Below are positions 1 through 7,535 of a stretch of 64,000 bases of DNA, piece after piece; within the stretch, counting starts at the first letter, position 1; every line of letters starts with the position of its first letter. Source of the DNA: Pedobacter steynii (GTDB lineage Bacteria; Bacteroidota; Bacteroidia; Sphingobacteriales; Sphingobacteriaceae); contig NZ_FNGY01000002.1 in NCBI RefSeq assembly GCF_900103665.1, forward strand, positions 372,001 through 436,000. The letters run 5' to 3'. A model generated the notes under the pieces. The model did no database searches and was not told where the DNA came from. It saw nothing but the letters and a program-made list of their open reading frames with translations. The translations under genes and the position numbers were made by a program.

Positions 1-2271
1 TCCATCCCCACCAACGGTACCATAACTTCCTCTTATTTTCGCAAAGCTGACCACCTTTGACAAGGTATTTTTAAACCAGCTTTCTTCACTGAGGATCCAG
101 GCGGCACCTATTGATCCGAATCCTCCCATCTGGTTATCACTTCCAAATTTTGTAGAACCATCATAACGGCCGTTTATATTTAAAATATATTTATCGGCCC
201 AATTATAACGCACGATCCCAAAAAAGCCAAGGTACCGGTTTGGTGTCTGGTTGTAACTGGCGGTTACATTGACTTTGTCGGCAAAGCTGGGGTTGTACAA
301 CAAGTCATCGGATAGGAAATTACTTCCCGAAATAGAGTTGTTATAGTCTAAGCCGTCCTGAAAGGTTGCCCCTGAAGTTAAAGTGATCGTTCCTTTCTTT
401 CCTAATTTGTGCGTGTAATTGATATTTGGCTCGAAGGTAAGTGTGCGGTTGTTGTAAAATTGTGCAATACTTGAAGTGGTGTAAGTGATGGCAGGATTGT
501 AATAGGTACTGGGCATCCCATTCAATTGCTTAGAGGATAGAACGTTAAATCCAATATTTGTTTTGATGGTGAGCCCTTTTACCGGAGCATACTTTAATTC
601 TGCATTGGAAATCAGGTTGTTGGTGATGTTTTTATTAATGATATTGAAAACCCGGGCAGCGTTATTTCCTGTTTCCCAGTTTAATTTTCCGTCTGGAAGG
701 TATAACGAGGGCGCATTAGGTGCCGAGTACACATTAGCCCCTGCTGCAAAATCATAAGCCACCATATCATTTGTAGTGGAGGCATAACTTCCCGACAGGC
801 TGATGTAGAATTTATGATCTTTGGTGTCGGAATTGAGATTAAAATTGATCCCACCCCTTCGGTTAGCACCTTTGATACTTTGTATATCTTTTTGTTTGTT
901 ATAACTGGCTCCGATTAAGAAACTCAGCCTTTCGGTCCCCCCGGAATAACTGGCATTGGCGTTGACGACCATCGCCTGTTTACCGCTGAATTCTTTTACC
1001 CAGTTGGTATTCCGGTCTGCCGGCCAGGTTCCATTGACATCCAAATCAGTAGGGCCTGGTGTTGCCTTATCATTGGCGAAAGCTTCCCGCCTTAATTCCA
1101 GATACTGTTCGATATTTAACAACTCAGGGCTTATCCCACGAACGGTGACACCGGAATTCATGTTCAGGTTAAATACTGGTTCTCCTGCTTTTCCTTTTTT
1201 TGTGGTGATTAACACTACCCCATATGCACCACGGGATCCGTAGATTGAGGTCGCATCCGCATCTTTAAGAAAATCGATACTTTCTATCATGGACATATCC
1301 AGATAGTCAAGTGCGTTTCCTCCTTTTAATTCATCGGAACTGAAATTGCCTAAAATCGGTAGTTTTCCACTGGGATAAGTTACCCCGTCTACCACAAATA
1401 AGGGTTGATTGTTTCCGGTAAGGGTATTTTTTCCTCTCATCGATATTTGGAAAGGCGATCCCGGGCGCCCGCTTTTTTGCTGTATGTATACCCCTGGAAC
1501 ATGATTTTGAACCGCCTGTAAGAGATTCGATACAGGATTTTTCATCAGTTCAGCGGCTTTGATCGTCGTGGAGTTACCGGTAGCGAGCCTCTTGGTGGTG
1601 ATGCCATAGGCGAGGATCTGTACCTGGTCGAGTTCACTGGTTGCCACTTTTAACCTGATGATGATCGGGTTTTTTAGATTGTTTATAGAAAATTCCTGCG
1701 TGGTATAACCAATGTAACTGAACTGCAGGATGGCTGAGGGATCCGGAACCAGGATGCTGAACTTACCATCCTTATCGGTACTTACCTGCCGGACTGTGTT
1801 TTTTATCCTGATGTTTACGCCTTGAATAGTCTGGCCTTCTTCATCCAGGACTGTCCCGATTACCAAAGTTGGATTTTGGCTTATAGCTACAGCGGGAAGA
1901 TCTGTTTTGGACTTCATACTGAGCACTATAATCTTATCTATAATCTGATAATTAACGGGAAGTTTGCCGAAAAGCGCTTCCAGTGCCTCTGTTAGTGTGG
2001 CATTTTTAAAGTTCACACTGACTTTAGGCATTGCCTTGATCAGTTCGGTGTTCGAAAAGAAATGGTAGCCACTTTGGCGTTCAATGCCGGAAATCACCGA
2101 TTCCAGGCTTACATTTCTTTCCGTCATGTTTATATTCTGGCTATAAACAGACGCATGCAGCTGAATACAGCCGATGATCATTATAAAAGTGGTTAGCTTC
2201 ATGATAATGAATAGTTTTCTAAACCCCGGAAGCTTTAAGTCCCAGAGTTTACAAATCGTGAAAAATTGCAT
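1..2271 (-). CDS. SusC/RagA family TonB-dependent outer membrane protein with STN domain (3' end off window)
   Basis: Outer-membrane TonB-dependent porin of the SusC/RagA type, expected to import a glycan or other large ligand with a SusD-type lipoprotein. The 757 visible residues show, in order, a long N-terminus with signal sequence (about residues 24-45), an STN (secretin/TonB short N-terminal) domain at about 50-120, a carboxypeptidase-D-like beta sandwich at about 130-210 (GTVLDEEGQTIQGVNI), a TonB-box-like stretch (LDQVQILAYG), the plug (VDGVTYPSG, SIYGSRGAYGVVLITTKKG) and the first barrel strands. I chose the ATG at 2271, not the ATG at 2202, because STN-type SusC proteins usually carry such a leader. 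The STN domain fits regulation through the upstream FecR/sigma pair. The C-terminal barrel lies beyond base 1. Substrate unknown. Confidence 0.93.
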   Translation of the reverse strand, partial: MQFFTICKLWDLKLPGFRKLFIIMKLTTFIMIIGCIQLHASVYSQNINMTERNVSLESVISGIERQSGYHFFSNTELIKAMPKVSVNFKNATLTEALEALFGKLPVNYQIIDKIIVLSMKSKTDLPAVAISQNPTLVIGTVLDEEGQTIQGVNIRIKNTVRQVSTDKDGKFSILVPDPSAILQFSYIGYTTQEFSINNLKNPIIIRLKVATSELDQVQILAYGITTKRLATGNSTTIKAAELMKNPVSNLLQAVQNHVPGVYIQQKSGRPGSPFQISMRGKNTLTGNNQPLFVVDGVTYPSGKLPILGNFSSDELKGGNALDYLDMSMIESIDFLKDADATSIYGSRGAYGVVLITTKKGKAGEPVFNLNMNSGVTVRGISPELLNIEQYLELRREAFANDKATPGPTDLDVNGTWPADRNTNWVKEFSGKQAMVVNANASYSGGTERLSFLIGASYNKQKDIQSIKGANRRGGINFNLNSDTKDHKFYISLSGSYASTTNDMVAYDFAAGANVYSAPNAPSLYLPDGKLNWETGNNAARVFNIINKNITNNLISNAELKYAPVKGLTIKTNIGFNVLSSKQLNGMPSTYYNPAITYTTSSIAQFYNNRTLTFEPNINYTHKLGKKGTITLTSGATFQDGLDYNNSISGSNFLSDDLLYNPSFADKVNVTASYNQTPNRYLGFFGIVRYNWADKYILNINGRYDGSTKFGSDNQMGGFGSIGAAWILSEESWFKNTLSKVVSFAKIRGSYGTVGGDG

Positions 2272-2340
2272 ACTTTTGTTAGGTTTGAGTTACTGATTTA
2301 GTCGATTGGTATTGGCGTAATAGCTAGTCTCAGACATTTG

Positions 2341-2369
2341 ACCGGGTCATGGTTCGAACATGATCCGGT
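2341..2369 (-). other. intergenic hairpin between fecR and susC
   Basis: Inverted repeat with 11-nt arms (ACCGGGTCATG and CATGATCCGGT, one G:T-type mismatch) and a 7-nt loop, in the 150-bp gap between the anti-sigma gene and the SusC gene of the same operon. No T-tract follows on the minus strand, so it is more likely an mRNA processing or stability element, or a partial attenuator, than a full terminator. Role inferred from position only. Confidence 0.45.
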
Positions 2370-2421
2370 TATTCTGGTCCAGCTTAAGTGCAAAGCCTTG
2401 CCATGCTCCTTTTGTTGGTGG

Positions 2422-3579
2422 TTATTTTACAATAATTGTTTTCCCTTCTATTTTAAAATTAATTCCGCTTGCTTCCAGCACTTTTAGTACCCTGGATATT
2501 TTTACATTTCTGGATACTTTTCCTCTATAATGGCCTTCGGGTATTTTATCCTGATAAACTACCTCAATATCATACCATCTGCTAAGCTGGTTCATAATGG
2601 TTTTGATATCTGCATCCTGGAAACTAAACCATCCGTTTTTCCAGGCGATAACATCTTCCGTGTTCACCCTGCCGACAGTGATTTCAGGTGCTGCTCCTTT
2701 AATTTGCTGGTTTGAGCTAAGGGATTGTTGTCCTGGTCTCAGTATAACTTGTTGATCATCAATAGTTACCTTAACCTTTCCTTCCAGTAGTGTCGTGCTG
2801 AGAAAGGTCTCTTCAGGATAACTGTTGAGGTTGAAATGTGTGCCCAGTACAACGGTGGTTTGTCTTCCTGTGACCACATGAAAAGGCATATCGGGATTCT
2901 TTGCTACTTCGAAATACGCTTCTCCCGAAAGCGTTACCTCCCTCGTGCGACTTTTAAATGTGGTCGGATAGCGCAATGTGGAGGCCGCATTCAGGTATAC
3001 CACACTTTGGTCGGGCAGAAGAACTTTAAATGTTTCTCCTTTAGCTGTAGAAAGTGTGTTGTACGCTATTTTGCCATCATCTTTACCAGGTAAGCGCTGA
3101 TAGCTCAGTTCCCCATCGCCGGATTTTGTGATCGTTACACCGTGGTCTTCAGCAATTCTGCCATCGGTTTTATCCGCGACATAGATCTGGCTGCCGTTTG
3201 CCAATGTCAAGGTGGCCCCTTTTTTTCCAGGTGCAATATCGTTTGCATAACTGTCAATTGAGGAAATTTGCGGCTTATCTTTGTTGGTCAGTAAATAAAT
3301 AACCAGACCGGTGATCAGCAGGATGGCTGCTGCGGCGGTAATTCTGGTCCATAGTTTTACCGGCTTCCTCGCCGGAGTTATAGTCTTATTCAGTCGTTGG
3401 TCGATATTCGCCTTAATGGCGAGCTTTAGTTTTATTTTCTCATTATCATTCAGCAGGGCGGTTACACTGGGTTCGGCCATAAATAACTGGTAATAACTAT
3501 ACAGAAACTGTTGTTCCTCTGCAGAGGCTTTCCCCTCAATGTATTTTGACAAAATGTCTAAAAACTGCTTCTTTTCCAT
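2422..3579 (-). CDS. FecR family anti-sigma factor
   Basis: Inner-membrane anti-sigma factor that holds the ECF sigma factor encoded upstream and releases it when the STN domain of the partner SusC signals substrate binding. The 385 residues show a cytoplasmic N-terminal sigma-binding segment (about 1-70), one membrane helix (about 76-98), a periplasmic FecR domain (about 165-275, with LSGEAYFEVAKNPDMPFHV and LGTHFNLNSYP) and a C-terminal DUF4974/STN-like domain (about 310-385, WFSFQDADIKTIMNQLSRWY). Length and order are normal for the Bacteroidota family. It sits between the sigma gene (97 bp upstream) and the SusC gene, the standard sigma-FecR-SusC arrangement. Confidence 0.94.
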   Translation of the reverse strand: MEKKQFLDILSKYIEGKASAEEQQFLYSYYQLFMAEPSVTALLNDNEKIKLKLAIKANIDQRLNKTITPARKPVKLWTRITAAAAILLITGLVIYLLTNKDKPQISSIDSYANDIAPGKKGATLTLANGSQIYVADKTDGRIAEDHGVTITKSGDGELSYQRLPGKDDGKIAYNTLSTAKGETFKVLLPDQSVVYLNAASTLRYPTTFKSRTREVTLSGEAYFEVAKNPDMPFHVVTGRQTTVVLGTHFNLNSYPEETFLSTTLLEGKVKVTIDDQQVILRPGQQSLSSNQQIKGAAPEITVGRVNTEDVIAWKNGWFSFQDADIKTIMNQLSRWYDIEVVYQDKIPEGHYRGKVSRNVKISRVLKVLEASGINFKIEGKTIIVK

Positions 3580-3676
3580 TTGTAATTTCAGCTATATAAC
3601 AACATGAGTACGCCAAAGGGAAAAGTCCCATTCAAAAGGAAGATTTTTTTTTACAAAAAGACAGATCTTAATACGG

Positions 3677-4252
3677 TTAACTATCCTGGTTCTGGTTTAG
3701 TAAAATGGCGATCGACAAAAGTGAAGCCCTGAGTATAGTGATGGCCCTGGTTAATTGATTTTGCACGGTCTTTCGGGCGATCTTAAGTTCCTGCGCAATT
3801 TTTAAGGTGCTCAGATCTTCATGATAGTGCATCCGGAAAATAGTTTGCTGGGCAGGGGGGAGGGAGCTCACCAGTGATTCATAATTTCTGAAGAATTCTT
3901 CCTGCAGGATCTTTGCGTCTGCCTGTGGGCAATACGTCCTTGCTTCTAAGATGAGGTCTGTTATCGGAAGGAAGCGGCTGTTTATTTTAAGCTGCCTGAA
4001 AACATTATTCCGGCAGGCAGAAAACAGGTAGGCTTCCAGATTGTCAATATAATTGGTTGCTCTGTGGGTCCAGAGGGAGATAAAAACATCCTGTGTGATG
4101 TCTTTGGCTAAAATTCCGTCGTTGAGCTTTTTAAAAGCCTGATCATATACCCTATCCCAGTGCTTTTCATACAAACAGTCAAACGCATTCCAATCTCCGC
4201 CGCGTAGCATTACTAATAATTGCTGATCTGTATGGCTGCTGTAATCGGACAT
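3677..4252 (-). CDS. RNA polymerase ECF sigma-70 factor
   Basis: Extracytoplasmic-function sigma factor of the Bacteroidota sigma-70 family 1, expected to direct transcription of the downstream FecR/SusC operon. Region 2 is visible near the N-terminus (AFDCLYEKHWDRVYDQAF, then DITQDVFISLW) and region 4 near the C-terminus (SLPPAQQTIFRMHYHEDLS followed by LKIARKTVQNQL, the recognition helix). An in-frame TTG at 4333 would add 27 residues, but the ATG at 4252 (MSDYSSHTDQQL) gives the normal family N-terminus and length of 191 residues, so I use it. It is the first gene of a minus-strand signalling operon. Confidence 0.92.
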   Translation of the reverse strand: MSDYSSHTDQQLLVMLRGGDWNAFDCLYEKHWDRVYDQAFKKLNDGILAKDITQDVFISLWTHRATNYIDNLEAYLFSACRNNVFRQLKINSRFLPITDLILEARTYCPQADAKILQEEFFRNYESLVSSLPPAQQTIFRMHYHEDLSTLKIAQELKIARKTVQNQLTRAITILRASLLSIAILLNQNQDS

Positions 4253-4465
4253 AAACCGGGGAATCTCTATATACAATTTACGAAATTTCGCGGGACAAAG
4301 CTGTATAATATTTATCACATTCTCAAAAGACAAATTTTAAATTCTTGAGAAAAACGAGGCAAAAGAGCAGCTGAGAGTTGTGGAATACAAGATGATTAAG
4401 TTTTTCTGTTTTTAAATTACAGGGTGATTTCGGCCGAAAAGATCGGATCATGTGGATTTTTAAAG

Positions 4466-4496
4466 TTAATCAGCAGGTTTTTCGCCTGCTGATTAA
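4466..4496 (-). terminator. hairpin terminator of the HTH/MocR-like operon
   Basis: Perfect 12-bp stem (TTAATCAGCAGG / CCTGCTGATTAA) with a 7-nt loop, 15 bp past the stop of the minus-strand HTH gene. On the minus strand it is followed by a weak T-rich tract (CTTTAAAAA). Placement fits an intrinsic terminator for the MocR-like/HTH operon. Confidence 0.6.
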
Positions 4497-4510
4497 TTAA
4501 GGGGCTGCTG

Positions 4511-4822
4511 CTATTCTGGTTTTTTCGGTTTCTTATTTTTCTTCTGCCGGATCAGGTGTTCTATCTCTGATCTGAGAAAATACTTTTTTCCGCCTATTAT
4601 TTTAGGAACAAATGTTCCATCCATTAATCTTCGCCTGTAGGTGGATGGTCCGATATGCATGAGCTCCATAAATTCTTTAAGGTCCAGAATTTCGTCTTTT
4701 GGGGGAGAAATCAGTTGAACGGGTTGCGCGGGGCTGTTTTGCCGCTCTGCTAATTGTTGGAATAGGGAACCGTGTTCCTTAAGGAGGGTAATGATGGTGG
4801 AGAGAAAATCGTGTAAATGCAT
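4511..4822 (-). CDS. helix-turn-helix domain protein (HTH_17/excisionase-like)
   Basis: Small cytoplasmic DNA-binding protein of 103 residues. The central part (about 45-95) has the MerR/excisionase-type winged helix found in Bacteroidota HTH_17 proteins: a leading helix (LDLKEFMELM), a turn and recognition helix (IGPSTYRRRLMDG), a wing (FVPKIIGGKKYFL) and a closing helix (RSEIEHLIRQKK). The C-terminus is very basic (KKNKKPKKPE). The N-terminal 40 residues look helical and may mediate oligomerisation. It lies 30 bp downstream of the MocR-like gene on the same strand, so the two are probably co-transcribed. Such proteins often accompany mobile or variable regions, but no integrase is visible here. 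Confidence 0.8.
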   Translation of the reverse strand: MHLHDFLSTIITLLKEHGSLFQQLAERQNSPAQPVQLISPPKDEILDLKEFMELMHIGPSTYRRRLMDGTFVPKIIGGKKYFLRSEIEHLIRQKKNKKPKKPE

Positions 4823-4852
4823 TTGTGTGTGTCTTTAGGGTGATTGATTGGA

Positions 4853-6286
4853 TTAGTGACTTTTGAAATGAGCTTTCAGGATTTTAAAAAGGTTGCTGAA
4901 TCTGGTCTGACTACCTAGGTACAAACTGATCCTTAAACCTGTGATTTCGTGCTGTGGAATTAGATTTGGATCAGGCGGGTCATAAAATCCGGAATCAATT
5001 AACTTGGGGATCAAGGTGCTGATGTCGCTGGGGAAATGGATAAAAATGAAGATCCCTGCCCTGGTGTCCGACAAAGCCGCATAATCGGTCAATTGCATGC
5101 TTTTAAAGAGCTTTTTTGCTTTTTTTTGAATACTGCATAACAAGGAGTTTACCTTACGGATGATGCGCTGAAATATTCCCTCCTGAAATAATCTGATCAT
5201 CGCCCTTTCAAAATGAACGTCCCAGGTTTCATAGAGGTACTTTGATTTTAGGAGGATATGATCGATGAAATTTTTGGGTGCCAGAACAAAACCCAGTTTA
5301 TGGAGCCATGGTGTGTGCCTGCTGACTGAACTGATATAGATGACCTTTGCTTTTTCGTCTTTATCAAACAGGGATCTGCCGGGAGTACTGTAATAACATC
5401 CGTGTTCTTCGTTATGTTCCAGGATCGCAAAGTTATAGAGGTAGGAGAGTTGCAGTAAACGATCCCTTCGGTTGGGGCTGAGGTAGATCATATCCGGATA
5501 CTGTCCTGCGGGTTCAATATAGACCAGTTTTATGCGTGTCATCTTGCAATGTGCTTCAACCTGAGTCATCCTGATTCCCTGCTGATCTGAACTGATTTCT
5601 ATGATTTCAGCACCTGTAGATCTGATGAGTTCTTTAAGTCTTGAATCGCATTTCCCGGAAAGGATTACTTTGTCTTCTTTGCTCAATAAGGAATGCAGCA
5701 CAATCCTTAAAGCCATTCCTGCACCTGGAATAATGGCTAGATGTGAGGGTTGAATATTCAGGCAACGGCTTCTGACTTCCCGATGTACCAGGCGGTGAAA
5801 ATCGGGATCAGGCATGCGCTTGGTTTGTGCCGGCTCTCCGGTAGAACATTCATGTAATTCTTCATACCGCAAAGCCGGTTTAGGCAGGTTGAATACCTGA
5901 TGGCCGGGATAGTATGGGCCGAGGGTAATAAAGGTGTCTTCAGGCAGCTGCTGTTCATTGAAACTAAAGTCCGCAACTTGTTTTAGCGGGGATTTTTCGT
6001 ATTCATCGGGCAGTGCATCAGGGCTTATAAAAGTTCCAATCTTTCCTTTGGTATATAAGATGCCTGTCTTGCAAAGCGCCTTGTAGGCAGCTTCTACATC
6101 ATGATACAATTTGTCCAGTTTGTTGTGCCTTGCCAGGCTGTTTGCAAGCTCCTGGATTCCCGGCATACGGAGGTTGTGAGGTCCGTGTCCTTTTTTAATT
6201 TTAGCTTCAATCTGAACCTGGATTTGTCGGGGAAAGGTAATTTTGTCGCCCGTTAATCTGAGATTTTCATACCATAATTTTTCCAT
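4853..6286 (-). CDS. MocR/GntR-like regulator with degenerate aminotransferase domain
   Basis: Built like a MocR-type regulator: N-terminal winged-helix of GntR type (about 15-90: PRQIQVQIEAKIKKG, MPGIQELANSLARHN, VEAAYKALCKTGILY) fused to a fold-type-I aminotransferase-like domain (about 130-477). Landmarks align with the family: IEPAGQYPDMIYLSPNRRDRL, then ILEHNEEHG where MocR proteins have EDDYDSEF, then IYISSVSRHTPWLHKLGF where they have the G-T-F-S-K and R-L-G-Y motifs. The PLP lysine position is therefore Arg323, the phosphate-site arginine is Lys330, and the ring-stacking Asp/Tyr pair is His291/Glu293. I infer it cannot form the usual PLP Schiff base and may bind another ligand or none. 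Divergent from the DUF6266 gene. Confidence 0.82.
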   Translation of the reverse strand: MEKLWYENLRLTGDKITFPRQIQVQIEAKIKKGHGPHNLRMPGIQELANSLARHNKLDKLYHDVEAAYKALCKTGILYTKGKIGTFISPDALPDEYEKSPLKQVADFSFNEQQLPEDTFITLGPYYPGHQVFNLPKPALRYEELHECSTGEPAQTKRMPDPDFHRLVHREVRSRCLNIQPSHLAIIPGAGMALRIVLHSLLSKEDKVILSGKCDSRLKELIRSTGAEIIEISSDQQGIRMTQVEAHCKMTRIKLVYIEPAGQYPDMIYLSPNRRDRLLQLSYLYNFAILEHNEEHGCYYSTPGRSLFDKDEKAKVIYISSVSRHTPWLHKLGFVLAPKNFIDHILLKSKYLYETWDVHFERAMIRLFQEGIFQRIIRKVNSLLCSIQKKAKKLFKSMQLTDYAALSDTRAGIFIFIHFPSDISTLIPKLIDSGFYDPPDPNLIPQHEITGLRISLYLGSQTRFSNLFKILKAHFKSH

Positions 6287-6796
6287 GTAATTTTTATTAA
6301 ATTATTTAAAATACTTTTTAATTTGAATACTAAAATAATCTATTGTTAAATATTGTTGTAATTTTTGATTTAAGATTCATGGTCTTGGTGGGTATCCATA
6401 TGCAATTCGTCATTCTTATCCATGAACGGAAGGAGAGGTGTTTTTGTTGTCTTTTTTCAGGGGAAAAATAGAAAATGTGTATAGTTTTTTCTGCTGATTT
6501 TCTATTCTTATATGGTGATTTTTTTGTGTTTGTTGGAATTGTTGGTTATGCTATTTATGGTCTTTATTTATGTATTAAGGCTGATTTTGCTTTGGTTTTT
6601 CCTGATTCAGGGTTCGTTCGAAGTCGACAGGCTTTTTACTCGGTCTAAGCTCGGTCTATACTCGGTGCTAACTCGGTCAGGAGCGGGTTGAAGTCGGGTG
6701 GCTATTGGGTGAAAGTCGGCTGAGCAAAAAGAGAGGTTGCAATATGGTCCGTACTTTTTAGTATGTTAGTATATCTTTTAATTAAATAAAAATATT
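6287..6796. promoter_or_regulatory. 510-bp divergent intergenic region upstream of DUF6266 gene
   Basis: No coding potential seen. The left half (6300-6600) is AT-rich, with T-rich runs on the plus strand. The right half holds the 11-bp periodic repeat listed separately (6639-6726), then a short AT-rich leader before the DUF6266 start at 6797. It probably contains promoters for both divergent units; I could not pick a convincing TAnnTTTG box for either. Confidence 0.4.
6639..6726. repeat. 11-bp periodic repeat, about 8 units
   Basis: Tandem degenerate repeat with an exact 11-bp period. Units start at 6639, 6650, 6661 and 6672 (CTCGGTC, CTCGGTC, CTCGGTG, CTCGGTC) and continue in phase at 6683, 6694, 6705 and 6716 as GCGGGTT, TCGGGTG, TTGGGTG, TCGGCTG. 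GGT occupies positions 4-6 in seven of the eight units. The period is about one helical turn, so each unit shows the same DNA face. It ends about 70 bp before the DUF6266 start. No gene product is implied because 11 is not a multiple of three. Possible multi-site regulator target; function unknown. Confidence 0.7.
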
Positions 6797-7432
6797 ATGG
6801 CAAGAAATAAAAATGGAATTTTAGGTGGTTTTAGTGGTAAAGTCGGCACGGTTGTCGGCTATAATTCTTACGGTGTTGACTGGATGAGAGGTTTACCCGA
6901 GCGCACAGCTCCGGCTACAATCGCGGAAATGAAGAACAGAGCGCAGTTTAAGCTCGTACAGGATACTTTAAATTGCTGCAAGGAATTGATTAAGGTTGGG
7001 TTTAATAACTACTGGACCAAGACGGGAGGTATGAGGGGCGCAGTTTCTTATAACAAAATGTTTGCGGTGAAGGAAGAAGAAAATGGGTACACGATTGATC
7101 CGGAAGAATTTAAATTTAGCGGTGGTAGCCTTCCTGGTTTGAAAGATGTGAAGGTGGCGTTGGAAGGTAAGGATGTGCTGAGGTTTCATTGGGATATGGA
7201 AATTGGTCCGGATGCTTCAGCGCAGGATCAGGTGATGATGTTGGCTATTGATTTGGAAGGTAGGAAGAGTTGTTATGTTGCTTATGGTGGTTTTAGAAAT
7301 TCCGGAACTGATGTGCTGAGGCTTTCTGATGATTTAGCAGGTAAGGAAGTGCATGTTTATATGGCTGTTATAGCAAGAGACAGGTCCAGGCAATCGAATA
7401 GCCAATATTCAGGAATGGTCGTCGCCAAATGA
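6797..7432 (+). CDS. DUF6266 family protein
   Basis: 211-residue protein of the Bacteroidota family DUF6266, whose function is unknown. The diagnostic N-terminus is present: NGILGGFSGKVGTVVGYN followed by a W-M-R-G-L-P motif, then a helical stretch (AEMKNRAQFKLVQDTLNC) and NYWTKTGGMRGAVSYN. The C-terminal half looks like a beta-sandwich (LRFHWDMEIG, VMMLAIDLEGR, VHVYMAVIARDRS). No signal peptide or membrane segment is evident. Start is the ATG at 6797 after an AT-rich leader. It stands alone on the plus strand, divergent from the MocR-like/HTH operon and downstream of the 11-bp repeat, and ends at a strong terminator. Confidence 0.85.
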   Translation: MARNKNGILGGFSGKVGTVVGYNSYGVDWMRGLPERTAPATIAEMKNRAQFKLVQDTLNCCKELIKVGFNNYWTKTGGMRGAVSYNKMFAVKEEENGYTIDPEEFKFSGGSLPGLKDVKVALEGKDVLRFHWDMEIGPDASAQDQVMMLAIDLEGRKSCYVAYGGFRNSGTDVLRLSDDLAGKEVHVYMAVIARDRSRQSNSQYSGMVVAK

Positions 7433-7458
7433 GCTATGCGGGACAGGCCATAAATATG

Positions 7459-7501
7459 AGCTGATGCAGAGTTATCTGCATCAGCTAAACAATTTTTTTT
7501 A
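7459..7501 (+). terminator. strong intrinsic terminator after DUF6266 gene
   Basis: Perfect 12-bp stem AGCTGATGCAGA / TCTGCATCAGCT with a GTTA loop (7459-7486) followed by a T-run at 7493-7500. It lies 27 bp after the DUF6266 stop, between convergent genes. Confidence 0.85.
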
Positions 7502-7535
7502 TAGATCAATAAGCTCAATATATTCCTTCATTACC

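Noticed and set aside
956..1243. Plus-strand open frame at the left edge
   Set aside because: It is antisense to the SusC plug domain, which translates cleanly on the minus strand from 2271 to the edge.
4853..6286. Active class I aminotransferase
   Set aside because: The position of the PLP lysine holds Arg and the neighbouring ligands are also replaced, and a GntR-type winged helix precedes the domain.
6639..6726. CRISPR-like array
   Set aside because: The repeats are 11 bp with no spacers and no cas genes are nearby; period and degeneracy do not fit CRISPR.
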